Below, piece by piece: positions 14,373 through 24,219 of a stretch of 64,000 nucleotides of DNA. Within the stretch, counting starts at the first letter, position 1. Each line of letters begins with the position of its first letter. The stretch lies in contig DASSLR010000097.1 in the NCBI GenBank assembly GCA_035689345.1, forward strand, positions 57,459 through 121,458, in the 5' to 3' direction. The notes beneath the pieces were generated by a model. That model did no database searches. It was not told the DNA's origin and saw nothing but the letters and a program-made list of their open reading frames with translations. The translations under genes and the position numbers were made by a program. Source of the DNA: CF-118 sp035689345 (lineage in GTDB: Bacteria > Chloroflexota > Dormibacteria > Dormibacterales > Dormibacteraceae).

Positions 14373-16024
14373 TAGTTGCGGCGGAAGTGTCGCGTCAACT
14401 CCTGCCAGTCGACGAGCAGACGCGTGGGCCGGCCGTGCGGGCACGTGATCGAGTCCTCCGTCTGCTCGAGGTCGGTCAGTAGCCGGCGCTGCTCCGCCAC
14501 GTCGAGCACGTCGCCGAAGCGCACGGCGGAGTGACACGCGAGCTCGGCGGCAGCCTTCTCGACAGCGTCGTCGGACCGGCTCTCGGCGAGTGCCGTCAGC
14601 GTTTCCTGCACTGCCTTGGTGGCGCGGCTGACGGGCATCTCAGTCGGGATCGACGTGACCCGCAGGCTGCGCGGCCCAAACTCTTCGAGCTCCAGGCCCA
14701 GCGCCGCGAGCTCCGAGCGATGGTCCACCGCCGCGGCCATCAACGCCGGCTCGACGTCGATAGCGGCCGGCATCAGGAGCGGCTGGCTCATGCCCCGCCC
14801 GTCGCGCAGGCGCGAGAGCAGGCGGTTGTAGAGGATGCGCTCGTGCGCCGCGTGCTGATCCACGAGGACGAGGCCGTGGGCGCCCTCGGCCACGATGTAG
14901 CCCTGGCCGATCTGCCCCAGCGGCCGCAGGGGCGACTCGGCGGGCGCAGCCTGCGTGACGAGATCCTGCACGGCGACGGCCGAGAATGACGGCGGCTCGC
15001 CGCCGGCGAAGCTCGTCGACGTCGTGACCGCTGCCGTGTACTGGGGACGGTAGAAGAACGGTTCGCTGCCCCCGAGCGCCGCGCGCACCGCTCGCTGCAC
15101 GGCGGCGAAGACCGCGTGCTCGTCGCGGAAGCGGACCTCGCGCTTGGCCGGGTGGACGTTGACGTCCACGAGCTCCGGGTCGATGCCGATGTCCAGCACC
15201 GCCACGGGATGCCGGCCGCGCTCCAGGCGGCCCTGGTAGCACTCCTCGAGCGCGAAGAGGAGCGTGCGCGACGCGATTGGCCGCGCGTTGACCGCGAGCA
15301 CCACCCAGTCGCGGCTGCCGCGACTGACCCTCGGCTGGGACACGATGCCGCTGACGAGCGGCAGGCCGACGATCTCCAGCATCTCGGCCGCTACAGCCGC
15401 ACCGTGTACGGCCGCCGACGCGCGCCTGCGGTCGCCATCGCCGGAGGTGCTCAGCACCGAGCGGCCGTCGACGGTGAGCTGGAACTTCACGTGCGGATGC
15501 AGCAGGGCGTATGCGGCGACCACGTCCTTGATCGCGGCCACCTCAGTCGCGTCCGTCTTCAGAAATTTCAACCGTGCCGGCACGTTGGCGAAGAGGTCCC
15601 GCACCTCGATGTTCACGCCTGGAACGAGTGGACCAGCGCCCTGTTCGACCACCTCGCCGGCGCGGAGATGAATCCGCGCGCCGCCGCTCGCGCACTCCAC
15701 GTCCGCCACCGCGGCGATGCTGGCCAGAGCCTCGCCGCGAAAACCCAGGGTGGTGATCGCGTTCAGGTCGGGCAGCGCCGAGACTTTGCTGGTCGCGTGG
15801 CGGACGAAGGCAAGGTTCAGTTCCTCGGGCGAGATGCCGCCGCCGTCGTCGCTGACGCGGATGGAGGTTCGTCCGGCGCCACGCACGTCGACCGTGATCC
15901 GACGCGCGCCGGCGTCGAGCGCGTTCTCGACGAGCTCCTTCACAACGGACGCGGGCCGTTCGATCACCTCGCCCGCGGCGATCGCGTCGGCGACCTCCTG
16001 CGGCAGCCTGTGGATCGCGCTCAC
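14369..16024 (-). CDS. mutL: DNA mismatch repair protein MutL
   Basis: 551 residues. The N-terminal GHKL ATPase has EVIERPASVVKELVENALDAG, the SDDGGGIS loop and GFRGEALASIA. The C-terminal domain keeps pieces of the latent endonuclease site (DQHAAHERILYN and CPHGRPT). The final Glu of the DQHA(x)2E(x)4E motif appears as Asn, and the ACR-like motif reads ACHSAV, so nicking ability is uncertain. The GTG start at 16024 overlaps the mutS stop (GTGA). MutL couples mismatch recognition by MutS to strand removal. Confidence 0.95.
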   Translation of the reverse strand: MSAIHRLPQEVADAIAAGEVIERPASVVKELVENALDAGARRITVDVRGAGRTSIRVSDDGGGISPEELNLAFVRHATSKVSALPDLNAITTLGFRGEALASIAAVADVECASGGARIHLRAGEVVEQGAGPLVPGVNIEVRDLFANVPARLKFLKTDATEVAAIKDVVAAYALLHPHVKFQLTVDGRSVLSTSGDGDRRRASAAVHGAAVAAEMLEIVGLPLVSGIVSQPRVSRGSRDWVVLAVNARPIASRTLLFALEECYQGRLERGRHPVAVLDIGIDPELVDVNVHPAKREVRFRDEHAVFAAVQRAVRAALGGSEPFFYRPQYTAAVTTSTSFAGGEPPSFSAVAVQDLVTQAAPAESPLRPLGQIGQGYIVAEGAHGLVLVDQHAAHERILYNRLLSRLRDGRGMSQPLLMPAAIDVEPALMAAAVDHRSELAALGLELEEFGPRSLRVTSIPTEMPVSRATKAVQETLTALAESRSDDAVEKAAAELACHSAVRFGDVLDVAEQRRLLTDLEQTEDSITCPHGRPTRLLVDWQELTRHFRRNY

Positions 16025-18501
16025 GAGGTCAGCTTCGAGCGAAGCTCGTACAGCTTCTGCAGCGCCTCGAGCGGGCTGAGAGAGTCGGGCTCCAGCTCTT
16101 CGAGCTCCTTACGCAGCGGGTCGGGCGCCATCTCCATCGGGAGCCCGAGCTGGAGCTCCGCCGGCTCCAGCGGCCGCTGCCTTTCGAGCTCCGTGAGCAC
16201 GTCGCGTGCCCGGGCGATCACCGCGGCGGGCAGGCCCGCGACGGCCGCGACGTGAATGCCGTACGAGCGGTCGGCCCCGCCGGGCACCACCCGGTGCAGG
16301 AATCGGACCGTCTCGCCTTCCTCGAGGACCTCAACGCGCTCGTTGCGCACGCGAGGCAGGCGCTCGGCGAGCGCGGTGAGCTCGTGATAATGCGTCGCGA
16401 AGAGCGTCCTGCAGCCGAGGCGCGGCGATTCATGCAGGTGCTCCACCACGGCTTGAGCGATCGACACGCCGTCGTACGTCGACGTCCCCCTCCCCACCTC
16501 GTCGAGGATCACGAGCGACGCGCGCGTCGCGTGGTTGAGGATGTACGCCGTCTCTGTCATCTCGACCATGAACGTCGACATGCCTGAGGTGATGTCGTCG
16601 TGGGCGCCGACTCTCGTGAAGATCCGGTCGCACAACCCGACGACGGCCTGCTCGGCCGGCACGAAGCTGCCGCATTGCGCCAGCAGGACGATCAGCGCCG
16701 ACTGGCGGAGGTAGGTCGACTTGCCTGCCATGTTGGGGCCGGTCAGGATCACGATCTGCGCGGACTCGGGATCCAGCTCCAGGTCGTTGGCCACGAAGAC
16801 GCCCGCAGGCAGTGACTGCTCCACCAGCGGGTGCCTTCCTCCCTTGATCACGAGCCTCGTCCCGGCGTTCACGTCAGGCCTGCGCCAGCCAAGCTTTGAG
16901 GCTGCCGCCGCCAGGCTGGCGATGGCGTCGATCGCGCCGATCGCGCGCGCCGTCGCGCGCAGCTCCGGAGCGGATGCCGCAACGCGCTCGCCGAGCTCAC
17001 GCAGGATCTCCAGCTCGCGCGCATTCATCTTCTCCTGCGCGCTCAGGACGACAGCCTCCTTCTCACGAAGCTCGGCGGTCACGTAGCGCTCCGCGCCCGA
17101 CAGCGTCTGCTTGCGCGTGTAGTCCGGTGGGATCGCCGCCGCGTTGGCGTGGCTGACCTCGATGTAGTAGCCGAACACCTTGTTGAAACCGACCTTCAGC
17201 GTGCGAATCCCGGTGCGCGCTCTTTCCGACGACTCGAGGGCCGCGATCCATTCACGTGCTGAGCGCGACGCTTCGCGAATCCCGTCGAGCTCGCCGTCGA
17301 AGCCCGCCCTGATCGCAACGCCGTCGCGCGAGGGCGGAGGGTCTTCGACCAGCGCGGCGCGCAGCACGCCGGCCAGCTCTGGAGCGTTCGCGATCTCAGC
17401 CGCGTGCTCACGCAGGACGAGCGAATCGCACCCTCCTACGGCCGCCTGCACACCAGGCAGGGATTCGAGCGAACGCCGAAGGGTAACCAGCTCGCGCACT
17501 CCAGCTCGCCCGTGGGCGGCGCGCGCGCACAGGCGCTCCAGGTCGCCGACACCGCTCGCCGCGGCATGGATGGCGTCGCGCAAACTGGGATTGGCGGCAA
17601 GCTCGGCCACGGCGGCGAGGCGCAGCTCGATCGACTCGGCGTCGCGCAGCGGCGCGCCCATCCACTCGCGCAGCCTGCGCGCGCCGATGGCAGTGGCCGT
17701 GTTGTCGACCAGCGCGACCAGCGCGGGTAGCTCGAGGTTGCGCACTGTCGCCGGGTCCAGCGGCATCGTCACTTCCGGCGAATAGGTGCGAACCGTGAGG
17801 AACTCTGGTCCGACGCGAGCCTGGTTCGTCTTCAGGTAATCCAGGACCACACCCGCCGCGCCGACCGCCAGCGGCGCCTCGGCTGCTCCGATCGACGCCG
17901 GATATGCGATGCCGAGAAGATCCTTGAGCCGCTGCGCACCGCGCACAGGGTCGAAGCGGTATTCCTCCACCTCTGGTGGCGTGAGCAGCTCTGAAGGTGC
18001 CAGCCGCTGCAGCTCGGCCGCGAGCCGCTCACCTGGCATCTGGCACAGCAGCAGCTCGCCGGTGGACACGTCGCACGCGGCCACGCCGGCCTCGCCACCT
18101 CGCGTCCACGCGGCGACAAGGTAGTTCGACTTCGCGGGCTCGAGATATGCCTCTTCGACCACCGTGCCCGGCGTGAGCACACGCGTCACGTCGCGCTTGA
18201 CCACGGCCTTGCCCGAAGGAGCCTCCAGCTGGTCGCAGATCACGACCTTGTGGCCCGCGCGCAGAAGCCTGCCGACGTAGCTCTGCCATGCGTGATGTGG
18301 CACGCCGCACATCGGCGCCCGCCCGGTCTTCCCCAGGGGCCGCGAGGTGAGGGTGACGCCCATGATCGGCGCCGCCGTGATCGCGTCCTCGAAGAAGATC
18401 TCGTAGAAGTCGCCGAGACGGAACAGCAGGATGCCGTCGGGGTGCTGCTGTTTCGCCTCCCGGTACTGACGCATCACCGGCGTCAGTGGGGGAGCTGTCA
18501 C
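16021..18501 (-). CDS. mutS: DNA mismatch recognition protein MutS
   Basis: 826 residues, the length of MutS1. The mismatch-probing Phe-x-Glu motif is in FRLGDFYEIFFEDA near the N-terminus. Connector, lever and clamp domains follow, then the ABC ATPase with GPNMAGKSTYLRQ, the DEVGRGTSTYDG segment (Walker B) and the ATHYHELTALAE switch. A short helix-turn-helix dimerisation tail ends the protein. GTG 18501 overlaps the miaB stop (GTGA). It works with MutL, encoded next. Confidence 0.97.
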   Translation of the reverse strand: MTAPPLTPVMRQYREAKQQHPDGILLFRLGDFYEIFFEDAITAAPIMGVTLTSRPLGKTGRAPMCGVPHHAWQSYVGRLLRAGHKVVICDQLEAPSGKAVVKRDVTRVLTPGTVVEEAYLEPAKSNYLVAAWTRGGEAGVAACDVSTGELLLCQMPGERLAAELQRLAPSELLTPPEVEEYRFDPVRGAQRLKDLLGIAYPASIGAAEAPLAVGAAGVVLDYLKTNQARVGPEFLTVRTYSPEVTMPLDPATVRNLELPALVALVDNTATAIGARRLREWMGAPLRDAESIELRLAAVAELAANPSLRDAIHAAASGVGDLERLCARAAHGRAGVRELVTLRRSLESLPGVQAAVGGCDSLVLREHAAEIANAPELAGVLRAALVEDPPPSRDGVAIRAGFDGELDGIREASRSAREWIAALESSERARTGIRTLKVGFNKVFGYYIEVSHANAAAIPPDYTRKQTLSGAERYVTAELREKEAVVLSAQEKMNARELEILRELGERVAASAPELRATARAIGAIDAIASLAAAASKLGWRRPDVNAGTRLVIKGGRHPLVEQSLPAGVFVANDLELDPESAQIVILTGPNMAGKSTYLRQSALIVLLAQCGSFVPAEQAVVGLCDRIFTRVGAHDDITSGMSTFMVEMTETAYILNHATRASLVILDEVGRGTSTYDGVSIAQAVVEHLHESPRLGCRTLFATHYHELTALAERLPRVRNERVEVLEEGETVRFLHRVVPGGADRSYGIHVAAVAGLPAAVIARARDVLTELERQRPLEPAELQLGLPMEMAPDPLRKELEELEPDSLSPLEALQKLYELRSKLTS

Positions 18502-19766
18502 GCCGCCCGTGCGCCCATGAGCTGACCGGCCGTCGCCTGCGCGACCCGAATGTTCACGAGAGTGCCCGGTTCAGCACGGCCGAGAACGATGGCTCGCTTG
18601 CCCTGACGGATGCGTCCAAACGGCCGGCCCAGCTCGTCCCGGCCCTCGACGAGGACCTCGACCTCGCGGCCGACCCAGCGCGCCGTCTTGCGTGCCGCGA
18701 TCTGCTTCTGCAGCGCCAGCAGGTCGTTCAGCCGCCGGAGCTTTTCAGGGTCCGGAACGTCGTCCGGCATCTTGCCGGCCGCATACGTGCCGGGCCGCGG
18801 CGAATACATCGCGAGGTGCACGACGTCGAACTCGATCTCTTCGAGCAGTCGCCGCGTGTTGCGAAACGCCTCTTCGGTTTCGCCCGGGAACCCGACGATG
18901 ACATCCGTCGCGAGACCGATGTCGGGCATCAGGTCACGCGCCCTGTCGATGATCGCCCGGTAGTGGCGCGTCTGGTATCCGCGCGCCATCCGCTTCAGGA
19001 TCACGTCGTCGCCCGACTGCACGGGTAGCTGCAGCTCGCGGCAGACGACACTGCTTGCTGCCATCACCTCGAGCAGCTCCGGCTCCAGGTCCTGCGGATG
19101 CGAGGTCATGAACCGTAGCCGCTTAAGGCCCGGAATCGCTTCCACGGCACGCACGAGCGCGGCGAGCCCGCCACGACCGTCCGGGTCGTGGTAGTCGTCG
19201 ACGTTCTGCCCGAGCAGCACGATCTCGCGCGCGCCTTCGGCCACCGCATCACGGCATTCCGCGACGACCGCCGTCAGTGGCGTGTGCTTCTCCCGGCCGC
19301 GTACCCGCGGAACGATGCAGAACGTGCAGTTGTGGTCGCAGCCCTGGATGATGCGCACGAAGTGGCTCACGCCGGTGCGCCCGGCGGCGGGTAGCGCCTC
19401 GCCCGCGGACCAGTCGTAACGCGCGTCGAGGCCGGCGATGAACGAGTCGTACTCGCCGATCGGCACCACCTCGTCCAGCTGCGGGAATCGCGCTCGCAGG
19501 TTGTCGCCCTCTTTGCCCACGATGCAGCCGGTCACGGCCACGGTTCTCGCGGGCGTCTTCCATTGCTTCAGCTCGTGGAGCTTGGAGTAGACGCGATCCT
19601 CTGAAGCCTGCCTGACCACGCACGTGTTCAGGATCGCGATGTCGGCGCGGTCGAGCGAGTCTTCGACGTAGCCGGCCGCGAGCAGCTTGCGGGCCAGGCT
19701 CTCGGAATCCGCCGTGTTCATCTGGCACCCGATGGTCCAGATGTGGAACGACCTCGCTCGGATTAT
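18498..19766 (-). CDS. miaB: tRNA-2-methylthio-N6-dimethylallyladenosine synthase MiaB (apparent ATA start)
   Basis: A radical-SAM enzyme with two 4Fe-4S clusters that methylthiolates i6A37 of tRNA. The N-terminal MTTase cluster cysteines are Cys14 (WTIGCQMNTADSE), Cys49 and Cys81; the radical-SAM trio is in GCDHNCTFCIVPRVRG (about 143, 147, 150). A TRAM domain ends the protein. The essential Cys14 lies upstream of the first canonical start (ATG 19721), and the frame has no ATG, GTG or TTG before it. ATA at 19766 overlaps the spoVS stop as ATAA and has GGAG five bases upstream, giving 422 residues beginning IRARSFHIWTIGCQ. Chain order with mutS, mutL and miaA matches Firmicutes. Confidence 0.93.
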   Translation of the reverse strand: MIRARSFHIWTIGCQMNTADSESLARKLLAAGYVEDSLDRADIAILNTCVVRQASEDRVYSKLHELKQWKTPARTVAVTGCIVGKEGDNLRARFPQLDEVVPIGEYDSFIAGLDARYDWSAGEALPAAGRTGVSHFVRIIQGCDHNCTFCIVPRVRGREKHTPLTAVVAECRDAVAEGAREIVLLGQNVDDYHDPDGRGGLAALVRAVEAIPGLKRLRFMTSHPQDLEPELLEVMAASSVVCRELQLPVQSGDDVILKRMARGYQTRHYRAIIDRARDLMPDIGLATDVIVGFPGETEEAFRNTRRLLEEIEFDVVHLAMYSPRPGTYAAGKMPDDVPDPEKLRRLNDLLALQKQIAARKTARWVGREVEVLVEGRDELGRPFGRIRQGKRAIVLGRAEPGTLVNIRVAQATAGQLMGARAA

Positions 19767-20047
19767 CGGCTCTCCACCAGTAGACGGATTCCAGTCCGCT
19801 CCTCGCCGTCGATCGAGATGTCGATGAAGGCCGGGATGCAGACCAGGTCGAGACCGCCGGGGGCGACGTAGCCACGCGAGATGGCGATGGCTTTCACCGC
19901 CTGGTTGATCGCGCCGGCACCGATCGCCTGGACCTCAACCCTGCCCTTGCTGCGGATCACTCCAGCGATGGCGCCGGCCACGGCAACGGGCTTGGAGGTG
20001 GCCGAAACCTTCAGCACCTCCACTGGGGCGCGACCTTCCGACGACAT
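19763..20047 (-). CDS. spoVS: Stage V sporulation protein S-like (SpoVS)
   Basis: A 94-residue Alba-like protein: VEVLKVSATSKPVAVAGAIAGVIRSKGRVEVQAIGAGAINQAVKAIAIS is diagnostic, ending in a short strand pair (ISIDGEERTGIRLLVESR). SpoVS occurs in spore formers and in many bacteria that never sporulate; it probably binds nucleic acid, and its exact role is unclear. No other sporulation-specific gene is in the window. ATG 20047 is used; an in-frame start at 20065 would overlap the ymdB stop. The gene follows ymdB by 14 bp, as in Bacillus. Confidence 0.92.
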   Translation of the reverse strand: MSSEGRAPVEVLKVSATSKPVAVAGAIAGVIRSKGRVEVQAIGAGAINQAVKAIAISRGYVAPGGLDLVCIPAFIDISIDGEERTGIRLLVESR

Positions 20048-20061
20048 TGCTGGATCCCCCG

Positions 20062-20853
20062 TCAAGAGTGTTCTCTGTCGACTCGCTGGATCGATGTGGC
20101 CCGACCGCTGGAGGCACTAATGGTAACCAGTACCGAGTTGAAAGTCACAGTTCCGGACGCCACCACGAAGCGGTTCGGAACGCCGGTGAGAAAGCGCTTC
20201 AGGACCACGTCTTTGTCCATGCCGATGCAGCCGTCGCGAGGCCCCACCATGCCAACGTCCGTGACGTAGGCGGTGCCCCCCGGCAGCACCCGGGCGTCGG
20301 CCGTGGGGATGTGCGTGTGGGTGCCGACGACGGCGCTGACCCGGCCGTCCAGGTACCACCCCATCGCGGTCTTCTCCGAAGTGGCCTCGGCGTGCATGTC
20401 GCAGAGGACGATGCGGTGGCCGGGGTGCTCGGCGAGGATGGCGTCCGCGGCTCGAAACGGGTCGTCGATCGTCTCCACGAAGATCCTGCCCATGACGTTC
20501 ATGACCAGGACCTCCTGGCCGTCCGCCTGCACCGTGCACCAGCCCTTCCCCGGCGCACCGGGCGGGTAGTTGGCCGGCCGGGTGACGCGGTCGAGCTCCG
20601 GCAGCTCCGTCAAGAATTCCTTCTGCGCGAACACGTGATTGCCGGTCGTGATCACATCCGCTCCGGCGGCTCGAATCTCGTGGACCAGCTTGGCGGTGAG
20701 CCCGAAGCCGGCCGCCGCGTTCTCGCCGTTGACGACCGTCAGATTCGGCCGGAGCTCGCGCTTCAGACCGGGCAGGAGCGCCTTGACAGCTTCGCGTCCG
20801 GGGTGCCCGACCACATCGGCGACGAACAGGATGCGGAACTCGTCCGAGCTCAC
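20062..20853 (-). CDS. ymdB: YmdB-family metallophosphoesterase
   Basis: 263 residues. Metal-binding motifs are visible in order: FVADVVGHPGREA, VVNGENAAAGFGLT, TTGNHVFAQKE, DMHAEATSEKTAMG and GTHTHIPTAD. These are the signatures of the YmdB family, a di-metal phosphodiesterase active on 2',3'- and 3',5'-cyclic nucleotides that in Bacillus affects biofilm and late-stage development. GTG 20853 is the start. The gene comes after a terminator-like hairpin beyond rny, yet the order rny-ymdB-spoVS is conserved in Firmicutes. Confidence 0.93.
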   Translation of the reverse strand: MSSDEFRILFVADVVGHPGREAVKALLPGLKRELRPNLTVVNGENAAAGFGLTAKLVHEIRAAGADVITTGNHVFAQKEFLTELPELDRVTRPANYPPGAPGKGWCTVQADGQEVLVMNVMGRIFVETIDDPFRAADAILAEHPGHRIVLCDMHAEATSEKTAMGWYLDGRVSAVVGTHTHIPTADARVLPGGTAYVTDVGMVGPRDGCIGMDKDVVLKRFLTGVPNRFVVASGTVTFNSVLVTISASSGRATSIQRVDREHS

Positions 20854-20869
20854 TGCTTGATTGTCGGGG

Positions 20870-20903
20870 AAAAGAAAAAGGGAGCCCCGCGACCGGGGCT
20901 CCC
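20870..20903 (-). terminator. Rho-independent terminator after rny
   Basis: Minus-strand reading gives GGGAGCCCCG, loop GTCG, CGGGGCTCCC, then TTTTTCTTTT: a 10-bp GC-rich stem followed by a T-run. It lies eight bases after the rny stop (20911) and only 17 bp before the ymdB start, so ymdB expression must depend on read-through or on a promoter overlapping the hairpin. Confidence 0.85.
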
Positions 20904-20910
20904 TTTGGGG

Positions 20911-22443
20911 TTACTTGGCGTATTCGACGGCCCTGGTCTCCCGGACGACCGTGACCCGGATCTGACCAGGAAAGCTCAGCTCGGACTCGATGCGCTTGGC
21001 GATGTCCCGAGCCATCAGCTGGGCCGCCGCGTCATCGATCTGCTCCGGTTTGACCAGGATCCGGACCTCGCGGCCGGCCTGGATCGCGTAGGACTGCTGG
21101 ACGCCCTGGAAGGAGTTTGCTATCTCCTCCAGCTTCTCCAGCCGCTTGACGTATGCCTCCAACGACTCGCGGCGCGCTCCCGGGCGGGCCGCAGAGATGG
21201 CGTCGGCTGCGATCAGCAGCAGCGCCTCCTGCGTCTGAGGCTCTTCGTCGTAGTGGTGGGCTCGCACCGCGTGTACGACCGGTGCGGGAACCCCGTGCCG
21301 CTGCAGCAGGTCCGCGCCGATCACAGCGTGAGACCCCTCGACCTCGTGGTCGATGGCCTTGCCGATGTCGTGCAGAAGACCTGACAGCTTGGCGATGCGG
21401 ACGTCGGCGCCGATCTCCGAGGCCATCATGGCCGCGAGATGGGCCACCTCTTTGGAGTGATTGAGCACCTGCTGCCCGTAGCTGGTGCGGAATCGGAGTA
21501 TGCCGAGATGGCGGACGACCTCAGGGTGTAGGCCCTGGAGGCCGACCTCGAGCACCGCAGCCTCGCCCTCCTCCTTGACCCTTTGCAGGACCTCCTGTCG
21601 GGACTTGGCCACGATCTCTTCGATGCGGGCGGGATGGATGCGGCCATCGACGATGAGCTTGTTCAGCGCGACCCTTGCCACCTCGCGGCGGACCGGGTCG
21701 AAACCGCTGATGATCACCGCCTCAGGCGTGTCATCCACGATGAGGTCGATCCCAGTCGCTTGCTGCAGGGCCCGAATGTTGCGGCCTTCTTTGCCGATGA
21801 TCCGTCCCTTGAGCTCATCGGTCGGCAGCGGCAACACCGAGACCGAGACCTCGGCGGTCTGGTCGGCGGCGATGCGCTGGATCGACTCGGTGACGATCTC
21901 TCGCGCGCGGCGCTCGCTTTCGTCGCGAGCCGCCAGCTCTGACTCCCTGACCTTGCGCGCAACCTCATTGCGCAGGTCCTGCTCGACCTGGGCCATCAGC
22001 ACGCCCTGAGCCTCCTGACGGGTCATCTTGGCGACCCGCTCGAGCTCGAGCTGCTGCTGGCGTTTGTGGTCCTCGATCTGAGCTCTCAGCTCCTCGAGCC
22101 CCTTCTCCTTGTCGCCGAACTCACGCTCGCGACGGTTCAGGTCCTCAGCCTTGCGGTCGAGGTTCTCCTCTTTCTGGAGCAGGCGCTTTTCGATCTGTTG
22201 CGACTGTGCCCGATACTCCCGGGCTTCCTGTTCGGCGGCGGAGCGGAGTTTCACCGCCTCCTCCTTGGCTTCCAGCAGCTTCTCCTTGGCCTGGGTCTCC
22301 GACTCGGCCAGGACCTGCTGCGCTCTGGCTTCGATGGCGCTCGCGCCATCGCCGGCCCGCCTCTGGAAGTACAGATAGGCGGCGCCGACGCCAACCAGGA
22401 GGGCCGCCACGAGTGCGGGTATGAAGACGTAGACAGACACCAT
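20911..22443 (-). CDS. rny: Ribonuclease Y
   Basis: The main membrane-anchored endoribonuclease of many Gram-positive-type bacteria. It has an N-terminal membrane helix (YVFIPALVAALLVGVGAAYLYF), a long charged coiled coil (about 30-200), a KH RNA-binding domain (LKGRIIGKEGRNIRALQQATGID) and an HD catalytic domain (NHSKEVAHLAA, SGLLHDIGKAIDHE). The 510-residue length is standard. ATG 22443 has GAGGTG upstream. Together with RNase J and PNPase in this window it makes up a Firmicutes-style RNA-decay set. Confidence 0.96.
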   Translation of the reverse strand: MVSVYVFIPALVAALLVGVGAAYLYFQRRAGDGASAIEARAQQVLAESETQAKEKLLEAKEEAVKLRSAAEQEAREYRAQSQQIEKRLLQKEENLDRKAEDLNRREREFGDKEKGLEELRAQIEDHKRQQQLELERVAKMTRQEAQGVLMAQVEQDLRNEVARKVRESELAARDESERRAREIVTESIQRIAADQTAEVSVSVLPLPTDELKGRIIGKEGRNIRALQQATGIDLIVDDTPEAVIISGFDPVRREVARVALNKLIVDGRIHPARIEEIVAKSRQEVLQRVKEEGEAAVLEVGLQGLHPEVVRHLGILRFRTSYGQQVLNHSKEVAHLAAMMASEIGADVRIAKLSGLLHDIGKAIDHEVEGSHAVIGADLLQRHGVPAPVVHAVRAHHYDEEPQTQEALLLIAADAISAARPGARRESLEAYVKRLEKLEEIANSFQGVQQSYAIQAGREVRILVKPEQIDDAAAQLMARDIAKRIESELSFPGQIRVTVVRETRAVEYAK

Positions 22444-22540
22444 GTGACATGCACCTCATGTATTCGCTTGTCAAAGTGCGGCACCGTTCTCCAGGGAACC
22501 GGCCTGCGGCCGGCCCCGAGATGGGTTGGCTCCATGACTG

Positions 22541-22561
22541 GAGGCGCTTCAATGGCGCCTC
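22541..22561. repeat. Hairpin in the recX-rny intergenic region
   Basis: GAGGCGC-N7-GCGCCTC, a perfect 7-bp stem with a 7-nt loop. The 133-bp gap between recX and rny also contains a CCGGCC-based small hairpin and a TTGACA-like element about 30 bp before the rny ATG without a clear -10. There is no T-run, so termination is not claimed. Confidence 0.4.
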
Positions 22562-22576
22562 TCGTGGGAAAGAATT

Positions 22577-23051
22577 TTAGGCTTCGGAGCCGCCGGCCAG
22601 GGCCGCCCGGCAGGCCGCGACGATCACGCTCGAGGGAAATCCCCGGCGCGCCAGCTTCGGGCCGATCCGGTCGAGGGTCTCGCGGTAGCCAGGCGACGGC
22701 TTTTCGGCGTACAGGCGTTCGGCGATGCGGGTCGCGGCGGCCAGCTGATCGTCAGGATCCAGGCCGGCCAGCGCCGCTCCGATGCCCTCGCGGCTGATGC
22801 CCCTGGCCGCCAGCTCCGACGAGAGGGCGAGCGTCCCGCGCGAGGCCTTGCGGCGCCGCACGAGGCCGCGCGCGAAGTCCTCGTCGTTCAGGTAGCCCAT
22901 CCCGGCGAGCCTGACTACCGCCGAGTCGACTTCCTCGGCCTCGTAGCCCCGCCGCGCGAGCTTCTGGCGCAGCTCGGCCCGCGAGTGGGCCCGCCGCGCC
23001 AGCAATCTGAGTCCCGAGTCGAGCGCCGAGCCGGCGGGCGGCTTCCTGAGC

Positions 23052-23071
<20 letters not shown>
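22577..23071 (-). CDS. recX: Regulatory protein RecX
   Basis: 164 residues made of three helical repeats typical of RecX, e.g. LRLLARRAHSRAELRQKLARRGY, VVRLAGMGYLNDEDFARGLVRRR and LDRIGPKLARRGFPSSVI. RecX limits RecA filament growth. GTG 23071 lies inside the recA 3' end (20-bp overlap), so the pair is cotranscribed from the LexA-controlled recA promoter and coupled in translation. Confidence 0.92.
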
Positions 23072-24101
<1,030 letters not shown>

Positions 24102-24190
24102 TCCAGATGCCTCCTACGTCGTTGCGGCGAGTGTTCTATGTCGAGGTGCGGAACGCAATCTCTTCTTAACAGGACTCTGGCCGTTCGCAC

Positions 24191-24219
24191 ATGGTAGCGA
24201 ACAGGTGTTCGGAGGTCAA
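24191..24219 (-). promoter_or_regulatory. recA promoter with LexA box
   Basis: Minus strand: -35 TTGACC (24219-24214), 17-bp spacer, -10 TACCAT (24196-24191). The spacer contains CGAACACCTGTTCG (plus 24198-24211, CGAACAGGTGTTCG), a perfect LexA box. The -35 overlaps the last codons of the upstream pgsA-cinA gene. The 5' leader is about 80 nt. Confidence 0.9.

Noticed and set aside
19763..20065. Evidence for sporulation from spoVS
   Set aside because: SpoVS is widespread in non-spore formers, and no other sporulation-specific gene is present in the window.
22541..22561. Rho-independent terminator between recX and rny
   Set aside because: The hairpin is perfect but no T-run follows on either strand.
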